NCBI RefSeq assembly: GCF_008831285.2 | Contig: NC_045148.1 | Coordinates: 3,098,001 to 3,162,000 of the forward strand | Reading direction: 5' to 3' | Source of the DNA: Nymphaea colorata | Lineage: Eukaryota; Streptophyta; Magnoliopsida; Nymphaeales; Nymphaeaceae | Length of the DNA: 64,000 nucleotides | Shown here: positions 1-11,690 of the stretch, one piece after another | Numbering within the stretch: the stretch's first letter is position 1 | Layout of the letters: each line of letters begins with the position of its first letter | Notes under the pieces: generated by a model | The model's database searches: none | What the model was told of the DNA's origin: nothing | What the model saw: the letters and a program-made list of their open reading frames with translations, nothing else | Translations under genes and position numbers: made by a program

Positions 1-2
1 AG

Positions 3-242
3 CATCACACTCAGTTTGATCCCATCAGCCTTGACAACTTTGATCTATTAGATTCTTGGGTTGAAGAAGAACCATGTGCGATCCTTGATGAGGATGATCT
101 TGATTTTCTGAACATTGATGGAGCAGCAGAGCTTTTTGAAGGAGAGGCTGGAGAGCAATTGAATGTTCCAATAGAAGGGATAGAAGCAATTAATGAAGAA
201 AATGAAGATGATGATGATGCAGACGATGAGGATTATCGTTGA
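3..242 (+). CDS. C-terminal end of an acidic protein, possibly hAT-transposase-derived (partial)
   Basis: An open frame enters from the left edge and runs 79 codons to a TGA at 240-242. The peptide is strongly acidic. It begins with a DPISLDNFDLLDSWVEE-like stretch and ends in a run of Asp/Glu before a terminal Arg. Composition and position before a stop suit the C-terminal tail that follows the dimerisation domain in plant hAT-type transposases and their domesticated relatives, but no zinc finger or catalytic domain is visible because the window starts here. The 3' flank is ordinary AT-rich sequence and could be 3' UTR. An unrelated acidic nuclear protein is the main alternative. The open frame is what is seen; the family is a guess. 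Confidence 0.35.
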   Translation, partial: HHTQFDPISLDNFDLLDSWVEEEPCAILDEDDLDFLNIDGAAELFEGEAGEQLNVPIEGIEAINEENEDDDDADDEDYR

Positions 243-423
243 ATCATGAAAGATGATAACTACATGTTTTGAAGTTATGAATTGTGATGTAATTTAAGTC
301 CTAAGAGGCTAAGACTCCAAGTCCTAAGGATGTTAATATGTGAAGGACACCCAAATACACGTGTTTGTATCACATTGCTTGTTAAGCACTTAAGCTATGT
401 CACATGGGTGCAGGGTGCCAAGA

Positions 424-531
<108 letters not shown>

Positions 532-549
532 ATTATATATATATATATA

Positions 550-1440
550 CATGTATATGTTATTTGTTATATAAGTAATTTTATTTGTTTAGATTTTTAA
601 TTTTTTTTTTATCAAGGGTACCTTAATCGTTTTATTAATTACAATAAGGGGGGAGAGAGAGAAGGGAAAAAAGAAAAGGGAAAGATAGGAAAATGATAAA
701 AAATAAAACAAAAACAAGAGAAAAGAAGAACGGGTGCGGTTAGCAGCACCTGATTCAGTTTGACCGAGTCGGGTGTCGTGTCTGGCCGCACCCGCATTGG
801 TGTGGGGCGCACCCGTGTTACTTAGTTGTTAAGTACATATGTCCACTTTGAATATTTGTATTGTAATTACCCAAGCATGTGGAGGACTCCAAAATAGTCC
901 TACATGAAAAATTGTGAAAACTTTTTAGCGGCTTATGTACATATGTCATAGCTATTGAATGTCTTCTTTTGTACATTTTTGCTGTCGTGTAGGTATGGCT
1001 GCAAACATGGATATGCACATGTATGCATGTGTATATATGTAGTGTGAATATAACAGACAAACTTTACATTCACAATTCATAAATCTTTATCCGTAAATTG
1101 ATAAATAAAATATCCATAGTACTAAAATATGGACAATAAAATTTTCATTTATGTATTGACATTGCAAGCATACAGTCAAAATTTTCATTTATGTATTCAA
1201 ATTGCAAGTTAAAGAAATTGATATACAGTCGTAATAAGTATCGATTTTACGATAAACAAATCAATTTCATTTATCTTTCTCTGATCAATAAAGGAGGTGG
1301 GTGTCAGTTCAGAAACTTCACTTATGTTTAAAAGGAACAAAAATGGATTCTCTTATTTCGGCAAAATTTTCAACTTAACAGCAATGTTGTTAAGGCCTTG
1401 CCTAGGCCTTGCTTAGGCGTGGACTAAGCATGAGTTCACA
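550..1440. other. Intergenic, no gene seen
   Basis: AT-rich spacer with a poly-T stretch near 600-612 and a purine-rich GGGGAGAGAG segment near 648-700. A short GC-rich patch (730-820) repeats CGCACCCG-type words. No ORF with protein-like composition on either strand. Confidence 0.6.
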
Positions 1441-1473
1441 CCCATCGCCTAAGTCCACCACTTAGGCGATGGG
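1441..1473. repeat. Perfect 14-bp hairpin in a CCTAGGC-rich repeat
   Basis: Arms 1441-1454 and 1460-1473 are exact reverse complements around a 5-base loop. The hairpin sits inside a segment (about 1390-1540) made of CCTAGGC/GCCTAAG words. This looks like a short non-autonomous repeat rather than a gene. Confidence 0.7.
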
Positions 1474-1559
1474 ATATGTGTTGGTCCTTAGGCTGGTGCT
1501 TAGGCTAGCCAAGGCGCCAACATGCCTAGTCCATGGGTCACCTTCCCTTTCAATTACAG

Positions 1560-2560
1560 TTTCTTAATTGAGTATATATTCTTGTGTACTTTATTTTGTA
1601 TTGATTACATATTTTTTATGTATTGTTATGTTGATTATGCTGTTATATGTATATACTATATATATAGTATATACTATTAGTCACTTAGTCTTTTATATAG
1701 TATTGTAATATCTCATGCTTGTTATATGTATTCATTAGTATGGTTATGTTACGTACTTATATCATATCATATTATTATGTATTGTTAATTTGCTTTACCT
1801 GTTATAAACTTATATGTATATGCAATTATGTACTGCTGTTAGTCTGTTTTGTTAACCTGTTGTTATACCTGTTACATATATTGTAATACTTGTTATGTAT
1901 ATTGTTAATTTATTATAATACTGTTATAATACATGTGTTATACCTGTTATGTACTGTTAGTCTGTTTTGTTATATATAATACCTGCTGTTACCTGTTATA
2001 TATATTGTAATACAATTTGTTATTCCTGTTATTTGTATTGTAATACATGTTATATGTATATACTGTTATGTACTGTCTGTTATACCTGTCATATAGAATT
2101 ACATCAACCTATTATATATATATACTGTTAGCCTGTAGGATTGTGATGCCTGTTATATGTACACGTTAGTATGGTTATGTACTTATATGTGTTGTTAAGC
2201 CTGGGCATCTGGTTGGCCTGACCGCGGTCTTGTTTTTTCGGGCCCGGGCCCGTGCCCAAGTCGGGCTGGGTACCCGGTGGCGGCCCAGCCCGGGCCCGGG
2301 CCCAAGTTGGGCTGGGTACCCGGTGGCGGCCCGGCCAGGTGCCCAGGCTTATGTTTTGTTACTGTTGTGTACTTATATGTATACTATTATGTACTGTTCG
2401 CCTGTTATATAATATGTAGTATTGTGATACCTGTTATATGTACACATTAGTATGGTTATGTACTTATATCTATTGTTGCTGTTGTGTACTTATAGGTATA
2501 CTATTATGTATTGTTAGTCTTTTTTATTATATTATGTCTTTCTTTAAGGACAGATGGATT
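1560..2560. repeat. Degenerate AT-rich tandem array
   Basis: About 1 kb built from recurring words such as CTGTTATAT, TTGTAATAC, GTACTGTTAG and TGGTTATGTACTTATAT in irregular order. Unit length drifts, so it looks like an old, decayed minisatellite. It is interrupted at 2197-2350 by a GC-rich insertion. Confidence 0.7.
2197..2350. mobile_element. GC-rich MITE-like insertion with 16-bp terminal inverted repeats
   Basis: The left end AAGCCTGGGCATCTGG (2197-2212) is the reverse complement of 2335-2350 with one mismatch. The interior is almost pure G/C, with two copies of a GGGTACCCGGTGGCGGCC-like block and GGGCCCGGGCCC palindromes. The flanks ATGTGTTGTT (2187-2196) and ATGTTTTGTT (2351-2360) match at 9 of 10 positions and may be the target duplication, as expected for a hAT or Mutator-type element. 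The flank is itself low complexity, so the duplication could be chance. No coding capacity. Confidence 0.6.
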
Positions 2561-4082
2561 AAAGACTTCTTACAGATTTACATTCCTTCTTCTAGGGATT
2601 GGATTTAGTTTTTTTTTCTTGTACTAAATTACACTTAATGAGTAATGTTAAACTTCTGTTGATTTTGCATATTCAATGAAGTCAGCAATTAATTTTTGAT
2701 TGTCTAAGTTGATTATGTTCCACACATGGAGAGAGAGAGAGAGAGCCGATAAAATGGAAATATATAACAAAATTTGTGTCCATACTGGTGTATGGCCATG
2801 TCCACATGAGTGGTTTCTTCTCAATCAAGTTCATGTTACGAAGCTTTCTAGGTGCAAATCAAAAATAGCTACAAACGGGTTGGATCTCTCATACTAGGAC
2901 TGGTTCGGTCTTGGATTGGGTCATTACAGTTAATATCAGATTTGGGGTCGAACACACAAAGCTTGAACTGAACTACAGTTAATTGATCAAACAAGTCATG
3001 ATGAGATGAGTGGAACAAGATGTTTTCTGTTTTTATTGTTGTCAAAGCCCAATTGGTGATGCAAGGAGAGAGACTTGCACATGCTTCTTCTAAAACAGTA
3101 CTGGTAGCCCTAATAATGCTTTTGAATGTCTGATATAGCTGATGTATTCCTTAAAGGAGATATATTGTATTTTCCCAAGATATGGAATCAGACTTGAAAA
3201 TTGTCTTACATTGAAGAATCTTTAGAAATCTTCGAAAGCTCAAATATTTGTTTGTCCAGCTATAAAATATCTTGATTGGTAGCTTTTTAGGGTGTAAACA
3301 AAGCCAACTATGCGGTTGATTAGGATCTGTCACATGGGTTGGTCATGGCGGTTGGTGTCCTCAGACCTAAGATTCTTACTTCAAGTTGAGTTTGAAAGAA
3401 ACATGCTTCTTAAGGGAGGTGGATTGTAGCATCTCAAGAGCATTGAGTAGGCTTAAGAATTTCTGTTAAGTTGAAGATTTGGAGCAATGTTCTGGAGCTT
3501 ATGTACACATCTCTTGTATTATCAAATATCTTACTTTGTAGCCCAACTCAATGGAGCAGGTGAGGATCCACCATACTGTACACTGAAGCAGGTTTTGGGC
3601 AAGTCGTTGCATGTATGACAAATCAAACAGTTTACCCATTAAAGAATTTGACTATTCCATGCTGTCTTTCTGGTTACAAGTTCTAACTTGTTGCTCTTTC
3701 AGTTATTGTTTTTACCTTATTAAAATAATGCTCATTTAGGTAATTTGTTGCTCAAAATGAATCACCAGATCTGCAAATTTAATATCACAAGAAAGCACAG
3801 GGATGTTTTAGCATAGCAAGCTGTCATTCTAATAAGCTAAAAGATTGGTAGCTTTTAGTGATAATATGGAGGAATATCAATGTAGTTTGGTCTATATAAA
3901 GGAAATTACACTGTTCAATTGGGTGAGTTGGTTTTGGGTTGTGTCATCTTGTGTATGTTAAAGCTTAAAAGCGATTGAAGTGCTTTGGAGCCATTCGACC
4001 TGAAGTTTGAACCAGTTATGAAGTAAAAAGTGTCATTAAATAAATTCAGTTCTAATTTCTTTTTCCTTTTGCAAATTTACAG
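2561..4082. other. Non-coding stretch upstream of the 4083 exon (probable introns)
   Basis: No long ORF. A short GA run lies at 2728-2744. The only exon-like signal is at 3542-3559: TTACTTTGTAG before it and CAG/GTGAGG at its end form strong acceptor and donor sites around 18 bases. Its phase would join to the exon at 4083. The rest looks intronic or intergenic. Confidence 0.4.
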
Positions 4083-4272
4083 GGACAAACTACGTGCATC
4101 AAGAAATGCTATATCTGCAGCTGATATCGCTAATGAGTTGATGCTTGGAGAACCAGGGCAGCCTTTTGCATTTTCTCAATGCCATAACAAAGTGACAGTA
4201 ACTGATGCATCCGGTATGACTGGAGAGATATCTCAGATTGAACATTTCATCAGAGAGCATGTGAGACCTTAA
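4083..4272 (+). CDS. Last coding exon of an unrecognised plant gene (partial)
   Basis: A pyrimidine-rich tract and TTTACAG end at 4082. The frame then runs from a split codon (one base at 4083) through 62 further codons to TAA at 4270-4272. The peptide starts DKLRASRNAISAADIANE and ends ISQIEHFIREHVRP. It is mixed in composition and helical in character, unlike the repeat-derived ORFs nearby. The stop codon directly abuts GTAAGT, a perfect splice donor, so an intron in the 3' UTR is possible. Upstream coding exons were not identified except for a candidate 18-base microexon at 3542-3559. I do not recognise the family. It could be a real gene end or a retained fragment of one. Confidence 0.45.
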
Positions 4273-5497
4273 GTAAGTGTTTTCAGGGGTTGATCATCTT
4301 TGCCTGTTTTATGGCCAAAATTTATGTATGGTGTGGTTGGTCTATTTTGTTGTCTGCACTTTTGTCTGGTTTTCATCCCTTTATCTTGTTCTTTTACTTT
4401 TCAAATTTGCTATTACACTTTTTTGCCTTCAACGGAATTCTTGACATGTACATGTGCTCTTATTGCTTTCAGGTTTTCATCTTTCAACTTGGGTACCAGT
4501 TGATTGATTGTTCTGCAATAGGTTTGAGGGTTGTGGACAGATGCTTGTGCTATTCAATTTCTAACTTCTGATCTGTTGTATTATCTTTTACCTTTATTGT
4601 ACAATTATTGATAACTTTCTAACCATTACATTGGCTGTTTCAGTATCCCTGTCGCCCTTCATTTTATGCCGAGTCACTTCTTTAGAGACTGACGGCTGAC
4701 TACTGAGTGGTATTCCAATTGTTAAGCTTAATGGAGAAATCTGACTTTTCCCAATCAATGGATTGTCTTTATACTGAGTAAAAATGAGTAATTATGCATA
4801 CTGGCGGTGGCACTTGATGCATAGATCAATTTTGAAAGATCTCTTCAATTTGTCCTCAGCCGGTTGCATGAAATGTACTGCGATCTGCATCAGAAAGTAG
4901 TATTTGCTGTTGCAGACGGTGTAGCAAATTGATGTTGTATCTTGTAGAATTGTCATAAACTATTGAGTAGTTATAGATTTTCATATGCTATCATCAAGAG
5001 TGGTTATTGGTACTTGCTCTGGGATAAAGATCCAGATAAAGTGGCACATGCAGCAGATGTTTCCTTCTTTATCTGTTGATACCCAATTGATGTTGCTGCC
5101 ATCGGCCTAGTGCTTTATGCATTTATTACAAGTATGTGGTTGGGAACGACAGAAACTAATGATGGTACCATTGTTCGACCATCGTACACCCGTTTCTCTG
5201 TTGCACCATTTGATGGATGGTGGTTATGGGCGATAGTGCTTGGTCCAAGCTGCTTTCTTTGATGGTCTATTTACATACCCTGGTGTCTAGAAGCAGCTGT
5301 TTGGCAAATCAAATTGGTGCTGATTGGTGCATGCTTCTATTATAGAGTACTTGCTCTAACACTATGCCTAAATGCTCCAAGTGCCCAACACTAAGCTTAG
5401 ATGCCCCAGGTGCTCTTTGAGGGAGGAGCACAAGAATATCATAAAAAAATATGAAGACAAATTTCCTCACGTAAGTGCACAATATGCCATTCACGCA
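4273..5497. other. 3' flank of the 4083 exon, no gene seen
   Basis: AT-rich sequence with T-rich stretches and no protein-like ORF. Part may be 3' UTR of the preceding exon. Confidence 0.5.
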
Positions 5498-6760
5498 CAT
5501 TTAAAAGGTAGCTGGTACAATTGTGAGTCTAAATGGCATTACAAAGAACTTATAGTGGCCATACAAAATGTTATTTTTAATGCATCCTCCTCCACCATAC
5601 ATATTTGATGATGTCCAGCATGCAGATCTATCTTGGTGAAGTTGGACGCCCTTGTGAGCTCTTCTAATAGTCTCGTTAATTACTAGTATCAAGTATTTTT
5701 TTCTTCATTGTAACCTCGTTTAAGGCCTAATAATGTAGGCAGAAATCTCCATGTGTCATCTTTCTACTTCACCAACAGCACAGCATAGGTACTACTGGTC
5801 AGCTTTATAAAGTTAGCCTCTATCATCTCACACATTAATATCTTTATCCCACCTTTTTGAGCATGGGCATTACCAATATAGCCGTACACTCACTGCTTGT
5901 GAATCTGACACCAAATGGATGTGATGGAAATGATCGCATGTACGTTGTGGTGAAAGGCCAGTAGGCTCATCAAACATGTCAATATACTCTCTTAAGAGTG
6001 CTGCCACATTCTTTGATTTAACCTCTTGAGGTTCGACTTCTTCGGCCATATAAGCCGTCAACAAATAGGGGCACTGATCTGCTTGGAATGCTCTCAAGGC
6101 TTCCTTGGGGGTAGCATGATAGTCCAAATCCTTCAAAGTCGTGGTTTTCCCACCCCCCTTTGGAAACTGAATAGTCATTTCAGAGAAATTGAGAGTTAGC
6201 TTTCTAAAGGACTTGATCAATTGGAAGCCAAGTATTACATCCATCCTGCAAGCACAACCAAGTCTATTTGAGATGTGGTGCTTTGTATATCAATGGCTAC
6301 ATCCTAGCACATGGGGTGACATGAGACTATGACGCCATCATCCATCACGACTTCGAATGTATGATGCTCCCTTATCTCATAGCCGATAGCTTCTATCTTG
6401 CTCACGAAGTTGTGTGTTCAGCCAGTGTTAATAAGAATCACTACTCCTACTCCACTAATATGTTTATGAACCTACATGGAGTTGGGAGCAGGGGCTTCTG
6501 CCGTGGAGAAATATACTTGGTTCTAGCTATCCGTTAGAGGATTGGTGTCCTCGACCGTTGTCTCATTGGTGGGTTCGATGTCATCACCGTTGTAAATCTG
6601 GAGAGACTAGCATTTGTGGCATCTTTCCCATTTCTCATTATAGAAAAACCTCTCTTGATGCAGCCATCTCTTTCTTGCCGAGTAACAAAGCGTGTTTGAG
6701 GAGCTCGAGTGGACTCGGTTGGGCGTGGCTGATCGGTGGCCCAAGCTGACTCAGTTGCAC
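5498..6760 (-). pseudogene. Ty3/gypsy remnant: gag zinc knuckle, protease, RT start
   Basis: Reading on the minus strand there is in order: a decayed gag zinc-knuckle region (about 6660-6600, FYNEKWERCHKC-like); a protease core with THNFVS (about 6400); an open stretch 6244-5870 with VILGFQL, then the linker REYIDMFDEPTGLSPQRTCDH that precedes gypsy reverse transcriptase; and RT pieces TYAVLLVK..KDDTWRF (about 5780) and ATISSL/VMPF-like (about 5510). Frames change and stops interrupt throughout, and nothing of RNase H or integrase remains. Family assignment rests on the protease-to-RT linker and the RT motifs. It is inactive, and no LTRs were found. Confidence 0.75.
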
Positions 6761-6897
6761 GTGCTGGCATTGTCGGCATTAGGCAGGACTATCATGCTGG
6801 CCAACTTCTGATAGGACGCAAGCCTTCAGTTCTTTTACTTCGTCACATTTGCCCTCCTATAGCAATCAACAGGCCAACAATCATCAGGCCTGAGCAA

Positions 6898-7162
6898 CGG
6901 GCTGGCCCAATAAGAGTCAAGTTTGGACTGGGCCATGACTCCCAACTGCAGCCCAAACTCTGCCCGACCTGAGTTTGGGTTTGGCCCGGTTAAAATAAAA
7001 AATATATATTTTAAATAAAAAATAATACATAAATATAATTAATTGTAATAAAAATATATCATTATAAAAATAAAAATTATTAAAATATAAAGAAAACGTA
7101 TCAGGTCGAATCAGGCTCCGTCGGGCAAACTAGCCGGCTCGATAAGTTATCAGGCCAGCCCT
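6898..7162. mobile_element. MITE-like repeat (candidate)
   Basis: The ends CGGGCTGGCCCAATAA (6898-6913) and AGGGCTGGCCTGATAA (reverse complement of 7147-7162) match at 13 of 16 positions and enclose an AT-rich core (about 6990-7090). No target duplication is visible, so boundaries are tentative. Confidence 0.35.
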
Positions 7163-8129
7163 GTACTCTTTTTTTATGTTATGATTCAACATTTGATTGC
7201 TCAAGGATGTGAGAAATCAACCCAGTCCAAAGAGCTTCTGTCCATTGTTAGTACTTGCCTACAGCAGGAAGTCGAAGATTGGGTTGACAGCCCGATGGCC
7301 GGTGCCCTACCTTAGAGACCAGCGGTCCTAGAATCAAAGCGCGTGACAGAGAGGGCACAAGCAGTGTTAGCACATGCCCCACCTTGGATGGCTCCACGAG
7401 CAGATTTAAGGAGAATTCTTGACCGGTAGTAAGGGAAGCCGAGACCCATACTACCCAGAAATCAACCTTGTGTGGACGCTAAATCTTCCTGGACAGATGA
7501 TGACTTCAGCCGATGCTTGGTGTGAGGTGATGGGCTGAGACGAGGGGCCAGGCCTTCAGACCTTGGCTGAGAGACGCACATACAATGGCAATAGTCCCCT
7601 TCTCGTGTGAACAGATGGGAGGGCTCATGCTGGGGAGACAAAGGATTTGAGCCTCGTGGCCGGCCACGTATCTGCTGCAAGTGGCCAGACTAGGGCGAGG
7701 CACACTGCCGAGTCGGCCAGGTGCAGTGCATCGACCATGCCCAAGTAATGTTGAGGCCGGGCCGAGGGCAGGTTTCATGTTTGAAGAGCAACTGACATGA
7801 CCAAGAGATAACTAAATGTGGGTTGGTTGAGCCGTAGACCCATGATAGACGCCATGCATGAGCATTTGATTAATGACAGACATATGGCAACCCCGCCGTG
7901 CACGAGCATTTCACAGACGATGAAACAGATTGGGAGGACCATTCCGACAGGCCGCAACTTGGCCAACCTTGGTATGGGCAGGTTAACCTATACTTGTTCT
8001 AACATGAACCCCGTTATGAGCACACTTGTCTCTTACCTCACATCAAGTTTGATTTTAACAAGTTCAATGCGCAATGAATTATAAGGTCCATCAATATTTT
8101 GAGTGCCAACAAGTGCCACTTGAGCAGTA
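7163..8129. other. Non-coding, perhaps 5' leader of a gypsy element
   Basis: Moderately GC-rich sequence with only short ORFs in all frames. It lies directly upstream of the plus-strand gag fragment and may be its leader or LTR, but no second copy exists in the window to define one. Confidence 0.35.
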
Positions 8130-8850
8130 GGTGCCAATATCCATCATCCATTTTAAGACGAAGTCATGAGGTGGTATCAGTGGCTAAGCACACCCCACTG
8201 GGGGGGGAGCTTGTTGACGAGGTTATGATTCGATTTGATGAGTCATCCTTTATTGATTACGAGATAGAATTCCAGACTCTAAGTCAAAAGGGAACTGTCT
8301 GTGACTATAAAGCAAGTGCGAAGATTTGAGTACTATGGTGCTTGACTGCCCGAAGGTGCCTCGTCTCCTCATTTATCGGCGGTCTCGGAGAAGGCATTAA
8401 GCTAGAGATGTTGATCGACACCATGCCAGCTGCATGGTGCTTCTGGCACCCCCAAATGATTGAGGAGAAGAATAGGAGGTTGGTGGCCTACCACAAGTTC
8501 GGCAAGGTGCAAGAGGCAACATCCTCCACCCGGCAGCCTATGCTAGCTCCACCAGCCAAGGCCAGCGACACTGCCGAGGCCATAGAGCACCCTCGACTGG
8601 AAGATATGCCTAGGGCAGTACCAACACCATAGATAGGATACATCACATGTTAGGAAAGGGATGACCGAAAAGGGATTACCAAATCAATCTGGGCTTATGT
8701 TTTAATGGCTATGGAAAATAAGACAGCGAATACAAGTCTAAGCACTTGCACGTCTTCGAAGTCATTAAAGAAGGGGACGAGCCCATCATTACCATAAAGC
8801 AACCAGCTAGTACAACTCTGGAGGTCGGGGGTAAGCTAGGAATGTCAACT
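8130..8850 (+). pseudogene. Ty3/gypsy gag remnant
   Basis: The plus strand encodes pieces of a gag capsid. One is FDESSFIDYEIEFQTLSQKG followed by TVCDYKA (8241-8320); another is FIGGLGEGIKLEML (8372-8413) in another frame, matching the FxGGLxxxI capsid signature. A decayed zinc knuckle follows, and then HLHVFEVIKEGDEPI-like sequence around 8750-8790. At least two frameshifts and stops break it. It is oriented opposite to the fragment at 5498-6760 and each piece has its own knuckle remnant, so these are probably two different insertions. Confidence 0.65.
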
Positions 8851-9200
8851 GATCGGATATCCATCGGAACTGTCATTAAAAATCGGATATGGTAAGCAAT
8901 TTAACATCCGAATAAGAAAATTAAATCGGATTCAAATTTAAGAAATAACATCCGATTGGATTCAGATTCAATGTTAAGTAAATACTCAGATACTTTACCA
9001 TCTTATCTGATGGGATACGGATTCGGATTCAGTTTTAAGTAAATATCCGATTGGATACTTAACCATCTTAACAAGTATATTCGAATCCTGAGTTGATATC
9101 TGAACCAGAATTACAGCTTGATATCTGAATCTGAACCATGAGTTGATATCCGAAATGCAGGTGCTGACATCCGAATCCGATGATATCCGAATCCAAGCCC
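8834..9200. repeat. GGATATCCG-rich dispersed repeat, copy 1
   Basis: The segment begins AGGAATGTCAACTGATCGG and is filled with alternating GGATATCCG, CGGATTCGGATTC and GTTGATATC words on both strands. A diverged relative starting AGGGAATGTCAATGGATA lies at about 28303-28700 in a CslE intron. It looks like a non-autonomous, inverted-repeat-rich element. Confidence 0.5.
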
Positions 9201-9544
9201 TGAGAGCATGAATTGGTGTCCTTACATTTGATTGAAGTTGCGAACTATGAATGGTTGGCCAAAAGGTCCATGACTAGCCCCTATGACCCTAACTATGAGG
9301 TAGCAGCCATGCGAGGCCACATCGAATGGGATCCCATGGGGTGAGGCCTTACTTGGGGGGAGACCGCAATTAGGAAATCTTGGCAAATTGGATCCTGGGC
9401 CTTGGGACAGGCACAGTCTAAGGGGAATTGATTTGATGCATTTCACCTTAGGCCAACCAGAGCCAACCAGAGTGGCCATGACTGGTCCGGCTAGGAGCGC
9501 TGAGCCCGTGCCACATGGGCGGCTAGCTTTTATCCCAATTCTGC

Positions 9545-9545
<1 letters not shown>

Positions 9546-9598
<53 letters not shown>
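9546..9598. repeat. AG microsatellite
   Basis: Uninterrupted AG dinucleotide run. The Arg/Glu ORF over it is an artefact. Confidence 0.97.
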
Positions 9599-9603
<5 letters not shown>

Positions 9604-10880
9604 ACCGGCTACATGTTTAATTTTGTGTCGTTGAAAACCATCACAAAAGGTGCATTGGTGATATCCAGGTTGTTTGACCATGGTTGTAAGCAACAACACT
9701 ACCTTTTGCGACTATTTTTACGACTGTTTTTAGCAATGCAAAGTTTAAAAAGAAAACGAAAAAAAAACAAACAAACGATCCAGCCTTTCTGCTACCGGGT
9801 GATGACATTTCTAGCAATGAAAAGTAAAAGAACAAATTTTGAATAATGCTCAGAACCCCAACGAAATGTCCTCCAATTTTGTTAAAAATTGGTTTCTAGG
9901 CAGCCAAGATATATGTGATTACACCAGAAAACTTTAAAGGTTCCCATAAAATGTCATGCCAAAGCAGGCCTAAACTGCAATGAATTTGAGTTCAATGATG
10001 TACTTAGAAGCTGGAATCTCAATACGGGTCTTCAACAAAACAGAAACTACTCTACTACAATTTTAAACCCATCAACACAAATGAAAGCAGTAAAACTAAG
10101 TATAATAATTTTAGCATTCAAAAGATTGAGACAAAAAATGAATGACCGTATATGAACCTAATAAATAAACAACCATATCTTAGTGGGACCAATTTTGCTG
10201 CAATTGTCCCTTCTTTTGGAAAATAGGACATGAAGCTTCCGTTCTCAAATTTTGGAGGAAAAACTTGGGAGATGGGACCCGATTCCTGGTACGCCATCTA
10301 GCCATTCATAATACCTTTGACTGGAGTAACGAGACCAAGGACTAATTCTTATGTTTTCTATACTTCAAAGTCTCGAAATGTTGTACTAAAATCCAAGCGC
10401 AAGAAAGAAATATGCATGGCAAAGCTTATGTGGAAGGTGCTGAATTTTGAAAATCATGCATGCACGTGAAACTCTTTGCAAATCCTTATTTTCATTCGAA
10501 AGAATAGAAGAAAGAATCCATGAAATAAAGAGTTTTGGTTTATGTGAATGGTCACGAGTGTTTTATTAGAAGATTAAAAGAATCCTCAGGTGATGCGGGA
10601 ATAGTCGTTTGAAAATTAGTTTAAGATTATCCCAATAGTGTATTTCACAAAGGATTCTTAATTAATGGGAGAAAAAGATTTGAATAAAAAGAAAATTATA
10701 AAAGAACTATTGGAAATTAAATTAATCATGATTGGAGGATAAACCTGCAATTGGTTCAGGAAGACACTGAAGTGGGAAGGATCCAGTGAATTTTGAAGTG
10801 TATGATGAGAGAGTGAGACTGGTTTTATAGAGAAAATTGAAATAAGACATAGAAATATGGAAAAGAAAGTCCAGATCTTT
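9599..10880. other. Non-coding, no gene seen
   Basis: AT-rich sequence without sustained ORFs, domains or clear repeats. Confidence 0.6.
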
Positions 10881-11690
10881 CGACCAGGATACTAGATCCT
10901 CACAATATGCTTAAAAATAAAATAAAAAATTTTGAAAGGTATTTGGAAACATGAAGATTAGTTAGGGCCTTCACATTTGAGCCTTCATTATTAGGCATGA
11001 AATGGGGAACCTTTGAAATATATTTGAAAATGGTTTCAAAAAATCATTTGAAATGGGTTCGGTAGTTCATTTTAGATATTGCTTTTGAAACATGTTTTGG
11101 ATGAATTCATTTGAAAATTGTTTGAGGTCCAAAATTAGAGAATTTAGCAAATGGAATGTTTTTGGATAATTGAAGCTTGTGCTCCTATGAAGGTCTATGA
11201 ATTTTAGATCTTTTCTACACCTTGACTACAGCAAATGAAGGGCCCAATGTCTTTAATTTCATTTAGATGTCGGTGTCATTCATGTCGACCAGGATACTAG
11301 ATCCTCACAATATGCTTAAAAATAAAATAAAAAATTTTGAAAGGTATTTGGAAACATGAAGATTAGTTAGGGCCTTCACATTTGAGCCTTCATTATTAGG
11401 CATGAAATGGGGAACCTTTGAAATATATTTGAAAATGGTTTCAAAAAATCATTTGAAATGGGTTCGGTAGGTCATTTTAGATATTGCTTTTGAAACATGT
11501 TTTGAATGAATTCATTTGAAAATTGTTTGAGGTCCAAAATTAGAGAATTTAGCAAATGGAATGTTTTTGGATAATTGAAGCTTGTGCTCCTATGAAGGTC
11601 TATGAATTTTAGATCTTTTCTACATCTTGACTACAGCAAATGAAGGGCCCAATGTCTTTAATTTCATTTAGATGTCGGTGTCATTCATGT
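10881..11690. repeat. 405-bp tandem duplication, two nearly identical copies
   Basis: The block 10881-11285 is repeated head to tail at 11286-11690. Reading both copies I find only about three substitutions (for example GGTAGTTC/GGTAGGTC and CTACACC/CTACATC). The unit is AT-rich and non-coding. The high identity means a recent duplication. Confidence 0.95.

Noticed and set aside
9388-9846. 152-codon plus ORF with Arg/Glu repeats
   Set aside because: Driven by the AG microsatellite at 9546-9598; no domain on either side.
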